Below, in pieces: positions 1-8,290 of a DNA stretch of 64,000 bases. The stretch lies in assembly GCF_009708075.1 (NCBI RefSeq), contig NZ_WMBT01000006.1:1-64000 (forward strand). The letters run 5' to 3'. Origin of the DNA: Paracoccus lichenicola (GTDB taxonomy: Bacteria; Pseudomonadota; Alphaproteobacteria; Rhodobacterales; Rhodobacteraceae). Position numbers and translations under genes: made by a program. The stretch's first letter is position 1; each line of letters opens with the position of its first letter. The notes beneath the pieces are model-generated. The model was not told the origin of the DNA, did no database searches, and saw nothing but the letters and a program-made list of their open reading frames with translations.

Positions 1-332
1 CGTCCGGCCCCTCCAGCGTTCCCGCCTTCGGTGAAGCGGTATTTACGGAGGAGAAACGGCAGGGGCAAGGAGAAAAATGCGCCTCAGCCGCAACTATCTT
101 TCATCTCTTTGAATTTTCATGAAAAATTTAGTCCCCGGCGCACCCGTGAAAGGATGGACGGCCAGCTTTGGATCAAGCACAAGGCGAATCTTCATCCTGA
201 CCATGGCACGATTCCCACCGGAATCGGCTCTTTACCGTGATCCAGGTGCAGCAGAATCGCTGCATTGCCCATCTTGCAGGCAATGTGGCAGCCCTTGGCG
301 ACGCGCCGGTGACAGTTCCACGACGGTTCAAG
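1..332. other. No gene recognised at the left edge
   Basis: No reading frame in these 332 bases resembles a known protein. Short open frames exist on the plus strand, but their translations are arginine/proline-rich and look like chance frames of GC-rich DNA. The part near 40-130 is less GC-rich than the surroundings. The stretch lies beyond the rpsI terminator and may belong to a gene outside the window. Confidence 0.4.
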
Positions 333-368
333 AACGAAAAAGGCGCGACCCTTGCGGATCGCGCCTTT
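333..368 (-). terminator. Rho-independent terminator of rplM-rpsI
   Basis: On the minus strand a 10-bp perfect stem (AAAGGCGCGA, 339-348, pairing with TCGCGCCTTT, 359-368) with a 10-nt loop is followed by a run of T residues (TTTTTCGTT). It lies about 20 bases past the rpsI stop codon, where a terminator for the ribosomal protein operon is expected. Confidence 0.85.
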
Positions 369-389
369 CGGATGTGCGTGCTGCCGGAC

Positions 390-881
390 TCAGCGCTTCG
401 AGAACTGGAAGCTGCGGCGTGCCTTGGCCTTGCCGTATTTCTTCCGTTCCACGACGCGCGAGTCGCGGGTCAGGAAACCGGCGGCCTTCAGCGCGGCGCG
501 CAGGCTGGGTTCATACAGTTGCAGCGCCTGGCTGATGCCATGCTTCACGGCGCCGGCCTGACCCGACAGGCCGCCGCCCTTGACGGTGGCCTGCACGTCG
601 AACTGGTTGGCCACGCCCGCCACGTCGAACGGCTGGCGCAGGATCATCTGCAGCACGGGCCGGGCGAAGTATTCGGTGATGTCCTTGCCGTTCACCACGA
701 CCTTGCCGGAACCGGGCTTGACCCAGACCCGGGCAACGGCGTCCTTGCGCTTGCCGGTCGCATAGGAACGGCCCAGGCTGTCACGCTGCGCTTCGCGGCG
801 GATGGGGGCATCGGCCACGACGGCGGCGCTGCCCGACACGACGGATTTCAGATCGTCGAGGCTCTTGATGTCTTCGGCCAT
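390..881 (-). CDS. rpsI: 30S ribosomal protein S9
   Basis: Ribosomal protein S9 of the small subunit, whose basic C-terminal tail reaches the P-site tRNA. The 163-residue protein has an alphaproteobacterial N-terminal extension, the S9 body with [17 protein letters not shown] and the canonical end RRSFQFSKR. The start is set at the ATG at 881 (MAEDIKS). A GTG at 887 would add two residues and overlap the rplM stop. It follows rplM with one base between stop and start, the usual L13-S9 pair, and ends at a strong terminator. Confidence 0.95.
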   Translation of the reverse strand: MAEDIKSLDDLKSVVSGSAAVVADAPIRREAQRDSLGRSYATGKRKDAVARVWVKPGSGKVVVNGKDITEYFARPVLQMILRQPFDVAGVANQFDVQATVKGGGLSGQAGAVKHGISQALQLYEPSLRAALKAAGFLTRDSRVVERKKYGKAKARRSFQFSKR

Positions 882-883
882 AA

Positions 884-1348
884 TCACGCGCTCCGGGTGT
901 TCTTGGCGTTCAGGACCTTCACGTCCAGAACTTCGGGCTGCTGCGCCTCGTGCGGGTGTTCGGTCCCGGCATAGACGCGCAGATGGGTCATCTGCTGCTT
1001 GCCCAGCTTGTTGCGGCTGATCATGCGTTCGACGGCCTTGATCACCACGCGTTCTGGATGGGCGCCTTCCAGCACCTGGCGGGCCGTGCGGTGCTTGATG
1101 CCGCCCGGGTGGCCGGTGTGCCAGTAGTATTTCTTGTCATCGCGCTTGTTGCCGGTCATCTGCACCTTGTCGGCGTTGATGATGATGACGTTGTCGCCCA
1201 TGTCCATGTGCGGGGTGAAGGTCGGCTTGTGCTTGCCGCGCAGGCGGCTGGCGACGATCGTGGCGAGGCGGCCCAGAACGACGCCCTCGGCGTCGATCAG
1301 GATCCACTTCTTCTCGATCTCCGCCGGTTTCGCGGTATAGGTTTTCAT
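884..1348 (-). CDS. rplM: 50S ribosomal protein L13
   Basis: Ribosomal protein L13, an early-assembly protein of the large subunit. The 154-residue product starts [15 protein letters not shown] and contains the family signature around [16 protein letters not shown] and the downstream HTGHPGG. The frame is open further upstream, but the extension does not look like L13 and runs into the promoter, so the start is placed at 1348 behind an AAGGGACG ribosome-binding site. It is first in a two-gene operon with rpsI. Confidence 0.95.
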   Translation of the reverse strand: MKTYTAKPAEIEKKWILIDAEGVVLGRLATIVASRLRGKHKPTFTPHMDMGDNVIIINADKVQMTGNKRDDKKYYWHTGHPGGIKHRTARQVLEGAHPERVVIKAVERMISRNKLGKQQMTHLRVYAGTEHPHEAQQPEVLDVKVLNAKNTRSA

Positions 1349-1387
1349 CTTTCGTCCCTTCAGGGTCGTCATAATGCGAGATGGGGG

Positions 1388-1416
1388 TGTATCGGGGATC
1401 GCAGCCGATACGTCAA
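1388..1416 (-). promoter_or_regulatory. Probable housekeeping promoter of rplM-rpsI
   Basis: Reading the minus strand, TTGACG (1416-1411) is followed after exactly 17 bases by GATACA (1393-1388). This is a good match to a sigma-70 promoter as used in alphaproteobacteria. It would start transcription near 1381 and give a leader of about 30 bases. The surrounding bases are AT-rich for this genome. Confidence 0.6.
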
Positions 1417-1464
1417 GCATACGGGATGCAAATATGTCCATTAATAACAATTGCTTGCCATTTA

Positions 1465-1478
1465 GGTATCTAGATACC
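1465..1478. promoter_or_regulatory. Perfect 14-bp palindrome upstream of rplM
   Basis: GGTATCTAGATACC reads identically on both strands. It lies between the thioesterase stop (1482) and the rplM promoter, in an AT-rich patch. A perfect palindrome of this length is unusual here and has the shape of a dimeric regulator site. No trans-acting factor can be named from the sequence. Confidence 0.4.
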
Positions 1479-1481
1479 ACA

Positions 1482-1922
1482 TCATAGCGCGCTGTTTTCC
1501 GGCCTTTTCGGCGGAATCGCGTAGGTCATCGAACAGCGGGCCACCGGATCCCCTGCCCCTTCCGAAAGGATCAGCGCCTCGGCCACGGCCAGGCTGCGGC
1601 CCAGCTTCAGGATCCGGCATTCGGCCAGCAGATCGCGCCCTGCCGCGGGCTTGCGCATGAAGTCGATGGAAGCGTTCGTCGTCACCGCAAGCGCCACCGG
1701 TCCGATCCGCGACAGGATCGCGCAATAGATCGCGATGTCGGCCAGGGCGAAGATCGACGGGCCGCCGACGGTGCCGCCGGGCCGCAGATGCCGGTCGTCC
1801 ACACGCAACCGGGCGACCAGCTTGTCGGGACCGACCGATTCGATGCCGTGATCCCCTGCGGCCTGCGGGAAATCCCTGGCCAGAAAGGCATTCAGCGCCT
1901 GTGCGTCCATCACGATGTCCAT
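1482..1922 (-). CDS. PaaI-family hotdog-fold thioesterase
   Basis: A 146-residue single-domain hotdog protein related to PaaI acyl-CoA thioesterases, which release CoA from acyl- or aryl-CoA in the cytoplasm. The core [20 protein letters not shown] (about residues 45-64) corresponds to the hotdog helix and catalytic region, and the strand after it ([13 protein letters not shown]) is typical. It is divergent from the crotonase-fold gene at 1981 with 58 bases between them, suggesting related acyl-CoA chemistry. The substrate cannot be predicted. An in-frame ATG at residue 5 is an alternative start. Confidence 0.8.
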   Translation of the reverse strand: MDIVMDAQALNAFLARDFPQAAGDHGIESVGPDKLVARLRVDDRHLRPGGTVGGPSIFALADIAIYCAILSRIGPVALAVTTNASIDFMRKPAAGRDLLAECRILKLGRSLAVAEALILSEGAGDPVARCSMTYAIPPKRPENSAL

Positions 1923-1980
1923 GCTTTTCCTCTTGCCCCTTGCGGCATAGGCTTGCGGTCAAACGGGAGGAGAGATCAAG

Positions 1981-2766
1981 ATGCCGGACCTGATCCTGCG
2001 CCAGGACACCGATCACATCGCGCGGCTGACGCTGAACAGCCCCGCCAACTACAATGCCTTGTCGGCCGAGATGATCGCGGCCCTGACGGATGCCCTTGCC
2101 GATGTCGCGGGGGATCAGGACATTCGCGTGGTCGTGCTGGCTGCCAGCGGCAAGGCCTTCTGCGCGGGCCACGACCTGCGGCAGATGCAGGCCGCGCGGG
2201 ACGGTGCCGACGGCGGGGCTGCGGGTTTTGCCGATCTGTTCGAGACTTGCGCGCGGATGATGCAGATGATCCCCGCCCTGCCGCAGCCGGTGATTGCCGA
2301 GGTCCAGGGAATCGCCACTGCCGCCGGATGCCAGCTGGTCGCCTCTTGCGACATGGCGGTCGCGGCGGAAACCGCGCGCTTTGGCGTCAACGGCGTGAAC
2401 ATCGGCCTGTTCTGCTCGACCCCGATGGTCGCCCTGACCCGTGCCATCCCGCCCAAGGCCGCGTTCGAGATGCTGGTGACGGGCGAGTTCATCGACGCCG
2501 CCCGGGCGCAGCACCTGGGCCTGGTCAGTCGCGTCGTGCCGCCTGAGGATCTGACCGGCACCGCCATGCAGATGGCCGCGACCATCGCCGCCAAGCTGCC
2601 CGCCGCGATCCGCCTGGGCAAGCGCGCCTTCCACGAACAGTTGCGGCTTGGCCTTGCGGAGGCCTATGTTTCGGCGGGCGCCGCGATGTGCCAAAACATC
2701 CTGCTGCCCGACACCGCCGAGGGCATGGCGGCCTTCCTGGACAAGCGCCCGCCAAGCTGGGCCTGA
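1981..2766 (+). CDS. Crotonase-fold protein, ECHDC3-like, lacking hydratase glutamates
   Basis: A 261-residue enoyl-CoA hydratase/isomerase superfamily protein. The CoA-binding and oxyanion-hole segments AFCAGHDLRQ (about residues 60-69) and TAAGCQLVASCDMAVA (about 113-128) are present. The two glutamates that activate water in classical hydratases are absent: the first position reads GCQ rather than GCE, and the later PE motif reads NGVN. This pattern and the GLFCSTP segment resemble the ECHDC3 branch, so simple hydratase activity is doubtful. The ATG follows a strong SD, GGGAGGAG (1965-1972). It may act with the divergent thioesterase. Confidence 0.8.
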   Translation: MPDLILRQDTDHIARLTLNSPANYNALSAEMIAALTDALADVAGDQDIRVVVLAASGKAFCAGHDLRQMQAARDGADGGAAGFADLFETCARMMQMIPALPQPVIAEVQGIATAAGCQLVASCDMAVAAETARFGVNGVNIGLFCSTPMVALTRAIPPKAAFEMLVTGEFIDAARAQHLGLVSRVVPPEDLTGTAMQMAATIAAKLPAAIRLGKRAFHEQLRLGLAEAYVSAGAAMCQNILLPDTAEGMAAFLDKRPPSWA

Positions 2767-2770
2767 TCCC

Positions 2771-2837
2771 TTCACCTTTGTCCAAATATCCTCGGGGGTG
2801 AGGCCGCTTGCGGCCGAGGGGGCTGAAAGCCCCCTGC
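2771..2837. repeat. Dispersed intergenic repeat copy 1, bidirectional terminator-like
   Basis: Reverse-orientation copy of a repeat whose conserved end reads GGATATTT-n-AAAGGTGAA on the other strand (here TTCACCTTTGTCCAAATATCC, split over 2771-2791). It carries two hairpins: GGCCGC/GCGGCC at 2802-2815 and AGGGGGCT/AGCCCCCT at 2817-2835. It separates the convergent genes ending at 2766 and 2849 and probably stops transcription from both sides. Confidence 0.6.
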
Positions 2838-2848
2838 CTCGCTGCCCG

Positions 2849-4252
2849 TCAGCGCGCCGCCAGGGCCTTCACCAGCTCGGTGAAATGCTCGCCGCGCTTC
2901 TCGAAGTTCGGATACTGGTCGAAGCTGGCCGCCGCCGGTGCCAGCAGCACCGTCTCGCCCGGATGGGCCTCGGAAGCGGCGCGGGCAACGGCGGTTTCCA
3001 TGGTTTCGGCGATGTCATAGGGGGTCTGGCCGATTTCCAGCGCGAAATCGCGGGCGGAATGGCCGATCAGATAGGCCTTGGCCACGCGCCCCAGATGGGG
3101 GGCCAGCGCCCCGATGCCGCCTTCCTTCCCCAAGCCTCCGGCGATCCAGCGGATCCGGTCAAAGGCTTGCAGCGCCTTGGCGGCGGCATCGACATTGGTG
3201 GCCTTGGAATCGTTGACGTAACGGACGCCGCCGATCTCGGCCACGGTCTGGCTGCGATGCGGCAGGCCCGCGAAGCTGTGGAACGCGGCCTCGATCTCTC
3301 GCGGCGCAAGGCCAACGGCGCGGCAGGCGGCATAGGCCGCGCAGGCGTTCTGGTGGTTGTGCGCGCCGGGCAGGCCCCGGACCCCGCGCAGGTCGATGGA
3401 GGCCGCCTGCCGCCCCTTGCGGTATTCGGCAAGATGCCCCTTGCGCGCAAAGACCGACCAGGCCGCCCCGTCCAGCTTCGAGCCAGACGAGACGCGGATC
3501 ACCCGGTCGTCGCTCGGCCCCATCGACAGTTGCCCGGCAAGATACAGCCCCTCGATCTCATCGACGCCGATCACCGCGCGGTCCGGCCCGCCTTCGGCGA
3601 ACAGCCGCCGCTTGGCCGCGAAATAGCCCCCCGGGCCGCCGTGGCGGTCCAGGTGGTCGGGCGACAGGTTGGTGAAGACCGCGACATCGGGCGTCAGCGC
3701 GCGGGCCAGTTCGGTCTGGTAGCTGGACAGTTCCAGCACCACGACCTCTCCGTCGATGGCGGGTTCCAGCGACAGCACGCCCGTGCCGATATTGCCGCCC
3801 ATCTGCGTCGGGCGGCCCGATTCGGACAGGATGTGATGGATCAGCGCGGTGGTGGTGGACTTGCCGTTCGACCCCGTCACGGCGATCACGCGGGGGGCGC
3901 GGTCGAAGCCGTCCCAATCCTCGGTCGCGTAGCTGCGGAAGAACAGGCCGATGTCGTTGTCCACCGGGATGCCCAGGGCATAGGCCTTGGCGATCACCGG
4001 GTGGGGCCTTGGGTAAAGATGCGGGATGCCGGGGCTGGTGATCAGGGCCGTGACGCCATGCCAGGCATCGTCGCGGGTCAGGTCAAGGATGGTCAGGCCA
4101 TCCGCCGCAGCCGCCGCGCGCGTGTCGTTGCCGTCGTCCCAGGCGACAACGGTGGCGCCGCCTGCCGCCAGGGCCGCAGCGGTGGCCTTGCCGGAACGTC
4201 CCAAGCCCAGGACAGCGATGGTTTGGCCTTCGACGCCTTGAACCGGAATCAT
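2849..4252 (-). CDS. murD: UDP-N-acetylmuramoyl-L-alanine--D-glutamate ligase
   Basis: Cytoplasmic ATP-dependent ligase adding D-glutamate to UDP-MurNAc-L-Ala in peptidoglycan synthesis. The 467-residue protein has an N-terminal Rossmann domain ([14 protein letters not shown], about residue 11), the Mur ligase ATP loop GSNGKST (127-133), the metal-site region [11 protein letters not shown], and the DSKATN motif of MurD. It is the last gene of the mraZ-to-murD run. A hairpin repeat lies between it and mraY, so its transcript level may differ from upstream genes. The usual next gene, ftsW, is not here. Confidence 0.95.
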   Translation of the reverse strand: MIPVQGVEGQTIAVLGLGRSGKATAAALAAGGATVVAWDDGNDTRAAAAADGLTILDLTRDDAWHGVTALITSPGIPHLYPRPHPVIAKAYALGIPVDNDIGLFFRSYATEDWDGFDRAPRVIAVTGSNGKSTTTALIHHILSESGRPTQMGGNIGTGVLSLEPAIDGEVVVLELSSYQTELARALTPDVAVFTNLSPDHLDRHGGPGGYFAAKRRLFAEGGPDRAVIGVDEIEGLYLAGQLSMGPSDDRVIRVSSGSKLDGAAWSVFARKGHLAEYRKGRQAASIDLRGVRGLPGAHNHQNACAAYAACRAVGLAPREIEAAFHSFAGLPHRSQTVAEIGGVRYVNDSKATNVDAAAKALQAFDRIRWIAGGLGKEGGIGALAPHLGRVAKAYLIGHSARDFALEIGQTPYDIAETMETAVARAASEAHPGETVLLAPAAASFDQYPNFEKRGEHFTELVKALAAR

Positions 4253-4267
4253 GAATTGCTCCTGTCA

Positions 4268-4312
4268 AAGCCGGGGGCTTCGCGCCCCCGGACCCCCGCG
4301 GGATATTTGAAG
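4268..4312. repeat. Dispersed intergenic repeat copy 2, between mraY and murD
   Basis: CCGGGGGC (4271-4278) pairs with GCCCCCGG (4284-4291) around a TTCGC loop, followed by CCCCCGCGGGATATTT. This is the same repeat as at five other places in the window, but here it lies inside a cotranscribed run (mraY to murD) rather than at an operon end, so it could reduce read-through into murD. Confidence 0.6.
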
Positions 4313-4325
4313 TCCAATGCAGGCA

Positions 4326-5408
4326 TCAGCGCAGCTTCAGCGTGGCCAGTCCGATCAGCGCCAGGATCAGCGAGATGATCCAGAAACGGATGACGATCTG
4401 CGGCTCGGCCCAGCCTTTCTTCTCGAAGTGGTGGTGGATCGGGGCCATCAGGAAGACGCGGCGGCCGGTGCGCTTGAAATAGGCGACCTGGATGATGACC
4501 GACAGCGCCTCGACCACGAACAGCCCGCCGACGATGGCCAGCACGATCTCGTGCTTGGTGACGACGGCGATGGCGCCAAGCGCGCCGCCCAGGGCGAGGC
4601 TGCCGGTGTCGCCCATGAAGACCGCCGCCGGGGGGGCGTTATACCACAGGAAGCCCAGGCCGCCGCCGATCAGGGCCGAGACGAAGATCAGGATCTCGCC
4701 CGAGCCGGGGACATGGTGGACGCCCAGGTATTCGGTGAAGTCCACCCGGCCCACGGTATAGGCGATGACGCCCAGGGTGCCGGCCGCGATCATCACCGGC
4801 ATGATGGCAAGGCCGTCCAGCCCGTCGGTCAGGTTCACGGCATTGGCGGACCCCACGATCACAAGCATCCCGAAGGGAATGAAGAAGTACCACAGGTTCA
4901 CCAGCACGTCCTTGAAGACAGGCAAGGCGACCTGTCCGCTGAGATCCGCCGGATGCAGCCACATCGCCCAGGCCGAGGCGACAAAGGCCAGGGCCAGGCC
5001 CATCGCCATGCGCTTGCGGCCCGACACGCCCTTGGTGTTCTGCTTGCTGACCTTGGCGTAATCGTCGGCAAATCCGATCGCGGCATAGCCTGCCGTCACC
5101 AGCAGCACGATCCAGACATAGCCGTTGTCCAGCCGCGCCCACAAAAGCGTGGAAAAGAACAGCGCCGACAGGATCAGGATGCCGCCCATCGTGGGCGTGC
5201 CCGCCTTGACGAAATGCCCTTCCGGGCCGTCGTCGCGGATCGGCTGGCCCTTCTTCTGCGTGCGGCGCAGGTAATTGATCAGCGGGCGCCCGAAGATGAA
5301 GCCGAAGATCAGTGCCGTGAAGAAGGCCGCCCCCGCGCGAAAGGTGATATAGCGGAACAGGTTGAAGAGGTCGCCCCCTTCGGACAGGCCGCTGAGCCAA
5401 TAAAGCAT
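4326..5408 (-). CDS. mraY: Phospho-N-acetylmuramoyl-pentapeptide-transferase
   Basis: Integral membrane enzyme that transfers phospho-MurNAc-pentapeptide to undecaprenyl phosphate, making lipid I. The 360-residue protein shows about ten hydrophobic helices, the GTPTMGG motif near residue 71, the Asp-rich loop FADDYAK near 115, [13 protein letters not shown] near 190 and the HHHFEKKGW histidine motif near 325. Length fits the family. The start is 3 bases after the murF stop, so the two are translated together. Confidence 0.96.
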   Translation of the reverse strand: MLYWLSGLSEGGDLFNLFRYITFRAGAAFFTALIFGFIFGRPLINYLRRTQKKGQPIRDDGPEGHFVKAGTPTMGGILILSALFFSTLLWARLDNGYVWIVLLVTAGYAAIGFADDYAKVSKQNTKGVSGRKRMAMGLALAFVASAWAMWLHPADLSGQVALPVFKDVLVNLWYFFIPFGMLVIVGSANAVNLTDGLDGLAIMPVMIAAGTLGVIAYTVGRVDFTEYLGVHHVPGSGEILIFVSALIGGGLGFLWYNAPPAAVFMGDTGSLALGGALGAIAVVTKHEIVLAIVGGLFVVEALSVIIQVAYFKRTGRRVFLMAPIHHHFEKKGWAEPQIVIRFWIISLILALIGLATLKLR

Positions 5409-5411
5409 CGG

Positions 5412-6794
5412 TTATTCTTTCGTTTGGAATGCAGGCGTTTGCGCCCTGCGGCGCAAGGCGTCAACGACGGTCGAAATCTTCGAGGACTTGGACCCCTTGA
5501 CCAGCACGATGTCGCCGGGGGCCACCAGATCCGCCGCGCAGGCCGCCAGTTCCCCGGCGGTTTCGGCCCAGACCCCGCGCTTGGCGGGCGGCAGCGCGTC
5601 ATGCAGCGCGCGCATCCGGGGACCGGCGCTGTGGACCAGATCGACCTGCGCCATGGCCGGATCGTCGGCCATGTCCCGGTGCATGGCGATCTCGTCCGCA
5701 CCCAGTTCCAGCATGTCGCCCAGGATTGCGACGCGCCGCCCGCCTTGCAGTCCTGCCAGCGTGGCAAGCCCCGCGGACAGGGATGTCGGATTGGCGTTGT
5801 AGGCGTCGTCGATCAGGCGGATGCCCGCCAGATCCTCGACCGCGCCGCGTCCCTGGGGGGGCAGCCAGTCGCCTAGGTGCCTGGCGGCTTCCTTGAGGTC
5901 GGCGCCTGCGGCGGCAAGCGCGGCCAGCACGCCCACCGCGTTCATCGCGAAATGCGCGCCGGTGGTTTGCAAGGTGAAATCAACGGTTTCGCCGCCGATC
6001 CTTGCGCGGCATCCGATGGCGCCGTCCTCGGGCTTGGCCTGGACCAGCTTGGCCTGGCCGTCGCGGCCAAAGCCCATGACAAGCGCGCCCGCGGTATCCG
6101 CGCAGTCGCGCAGGATTTGCGTGACCGGCAGATCCTCGGGGATGATGGCGTGGCCGATGGGTTCCAGACCCTGGAAGATCGACCCCTTTTCGCGGGCGAT
6201 GCCTTCGATGGCCCCAAAGGCCTCAAGATGCGCGGCGGCGACCGTGGTGATCATCGCGACATGGGGGCGGGCCAGGCGCGAGAGCGGCGCGATCTCGCCC
6301 GGGTGGTTCATGCCGATTTCCACAATAGCGAAGTCGGTGTCGCGCGGCATCCGCGCCAGGGTCAGCGGCACGCCCCAGTGGTTGTTGTAGCTGGCCTCGG
6401 CCGCATGGATGCGCCCCTGCCCCGCCAGCGCCGTCCGCGCCATGTCCTTGGTCGAGGTCTTGCCGACCGATCCGGTGATGGCGATGACCTTGCCCGCCAT
6501 GCGCCTGCGCCCGGTGCGGCCCAGGGCCTCAAGGGCGGCCAGCACGTCGGGCACGACCAGCAGCGACGCGGTCGGGACGACCCCATCCGGGATCCGGCTG
6601 ACCAAGGCGGCGCAAGCCCCCTTGTCCAAGGCCTGCGCCACGAAGTCATGTCCGTCGCGCGCGTCCGTCAGTGCGACGAACAGATCGCCCGGCCGGATCG
6701 TGCGGGTGTCGATGGAGACGCCCGTGGCAACCCAATCCCCTTGCGCCTGCCCGCCCGTGGCAGAGGCGGCCTCATCGGCTGTCCAAAGCGTCAT
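5412..6794 (-). CDS. murF: UDP-MurNAc-tripeptide--D-alanyl-D-alanine ligase
   Basis: Adds D-Ala-D-Ala to the UDP-MurNAc tripeptide in the cytoplasm, completing the pentapeptide. The 460-residue protein has a MurF N-terminal domain, the ATP loop GSVGKTSTKD (108-117), the EIGMNHPGEI signature of the central domain and the DDAYNANP motif near residue 320. Its ATG overlaps the murE stop codon (ATGA), indicating translational coupling. Confidence 0.95.
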   Translation of the reverse strand: MTLWTADEAASATGGQAQGDWVATGVSIDTRTIRPGDLFVALTDARDGHDFVAQALDKGACAALVSRIPDGVVPTASLLVVPDVLAALEALGRTGRRRMAGKVIAITGSVGKTSTKDMARTALAGQGRIHAAEASYNNHWGVPLTLARMPRDTDFAIVEIGMNHPGEIAPLSRLARPHVAMITTVAAAHLEAFGAIEGIAREKGSIFQGLEPIGHAIIPEDLPVTQILRDCADTAGALVMGFGRDGQAKLVQAKPEDGAIGCRARIGGETVDFTLQTTGAHFAMNAVGVLAALAAAGADLKEAARHLGDWLPPQGRGAVEDLAGIRLIDDAYNANPTSLSAGLATLAGLQGGRRVAILGDMLELGADEIAMHRDMADDPAMAQVDLVHSAGPRMRALHDALPPAKRGVWAETAGELAACAADLVAPGDIVLVKGSKSSKISTVVDALRRRAQTPAFQTKE

Positions 6795-8290
6795 ATCTTG
6801 CCGTCCAGTGCCGCGACCGCGACGGATGCCTGTTCGGCATCGTCGAAGGGATAGATGTCGTTGCCGATGATCTGGCCGGTCTCGTGCCCCTTGCCGCAGA
6901 TCAGCAGCGCGTCGCCCGGCAGCAGCGCATCGACGCCGCGCAGGATCGCCTCGGCCCGGTCGGCGACCTCGGTGGCATCCGGCCCCGCGCCTTCCATCAC
7001 GGCGGCGCGGATAGCGGCGGGATTTTCGGTCCGGGGATTGTCGTCTGTGACGATCACCACATCGGCAAAGTCGCGCGCGCCCTCGCCCATCAGCGGGCGC
7101 TTGCCCCGGTCGCGGTCGCCGCCCGCGCCGATCACGCAGACGATGCGGCCCATCACGTGCGGGCGCAGCGATTGCAGGGCGGCCACGACCGCGCCGGGCT
7201 TGTGGGCGTAATCGACAAAGACCGTGGCGCCATTCTCGCGCTGCGCCACAAGCTGCATCCGCCCGCGCACGGTGTGCAGGTCCGGCAGGACGCGCAGCAC
7301 GGCATCCGCCGAATCGCCCGCCGCCAGGACAAGGCCCATCGCCGCCAGCACGTTTTCGGCCTGGAAGCCCCCGATCAGCGGCAGGCGGACCATGTGCGGC
7401 TGGCCCATCAACGAGAATCGCAGATCCTGCCCGGTCGCGTCATAGCGTTGCCCCAGGATCCGCAGCATGGCCTCTTCGCGGGTGCCCACGGTCGTGACGG
7501 CCAGCCCGCGGTCGGTGGCGATGTCCAGCATCTGCCGCCCGCGTTCGCCGTCGATGTTGATGACGGCCGCACCGCCGTCCTCCAGGATGTGGTTGAACAA
7601 CAAGGCCTTGGCCGCGAAATATTCGTCAAAGCCCGCGTGGTAATCCAGATGGTCCTGGCTGAAATTGGTGAAGGCCCCGGCCTCGACCCGCACGCCGTCC
7701 AGGCGGCGCTGGTCCAACCCGTGGCTGGACGCCTCCATCGCGGCATGGGTGACGCCCGCTTGCGCGGCTTCGGCCAGAATGCGGTGCAGGGTCAGGGGGT
7801 CGGGCGTGGTGTGGGACAGCTTGGCCTGATAATCGCCCTCGACCCCCATGGTGCCCAGGCTGATCGCCTTGTGCCCCAGATGCTGCCAGATCTGGCGGGT
7901 GAAGCTGGCGACGCTGGTTTTGCCGGATGTTCCGGTGACGGCCACCACATGGTCGGGCTGCGCCTCGAACCACAGGGCGGCGGCGCCGGCCAGGGCGGCG
8001 CGGGGATCCTCGGCGACCACCACGGCGCCGTTCCAGCCGGACAGGGCATCCGCCGCCATCTCGGCGCCCGCGCGGTCGGTCAGGACGGCGCCCGCCCCCA
8101 TCCGCAGGGCATAGGGGATGAATTCCGCCCCATGCAGCGCCGATCCCGGCAGGGCGGCGAACAGATGGCCGGGCTTCACGGTGCGGCTGTCCAGCGACAG
8201 GCCGGTGATGGCCGGGTCGCGCCCGTCCCTTGCCCGCAGCCCAAGCTGCGACAGCGTCTTCGTGCCTTGCCCCACCGTTTCACCCGTCAT
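6791..8290 (-). CDS. murE: UDP-MurNAc-L-alanyl-D-glutamate--2,6-diaminopimelate ligase
   Basis: Adds meso-diaminopimelate to UDP-MurNAc-L-Ala-D-Glu. The 499-residue protein has the ATP loop GTSGKTS (120-126), the central-domain motif NFSQDHLDYHAG, and DNPR (417-420), the diaminopimelate-selecting motif of Gram-negative MurE. Start and stop overlap with ftsI upstream and murF downstream by ATGA junctions. Confidence 0.96.
   Translation of the reverse strand: MTGETVGQGTKTLSQLGLRARDGRDPAITGLSLDSRTVKPGHLFAALPGSALHGAEFIPYALRMGAGAVLTDRAGAEMAADALSGWNGAVVVAEDPRAALAGAAALWFEAQPDHVVAVTGTSGKTSVASFTRQIWQHLGHKAISLGTMGVEGDYQAKLSHTTPDPLTLHRILAEAAQAGVTHAAMEASSHGLDQRRLDGVRVEAGAFTNFSQDHLDYHAGFDEYFAAKALLFNHILEDGGAAVINIDGERGRQMLDIATDRGLAVTTVGTREEAMLRILGQRYDATGQDLRFSLMGQPHMVRLPLIGGFQAENVLAAMGLVLAAGDSADAVLRVLPDLHTVRGRMQLVAQRENGATVFVDYAHKPGAVVAALQSLRPHVMGRIVCVIGAGGDRDRGKRPLMGEGARDFADVVIVTDDNPRTENPAAIRAAVMEGAGPDATEVADRAEAILRGVDALLPGDALLICGKGHETGQIIGNDIYPFDDAEQASVAVAALDGKI

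Noticed and set aside
31-240. A 69-codon plus-strand frame at the left edge
   Set aside because: Composition is not protein-like, no homologue is recognised and the frame overlaps others of equal quality.
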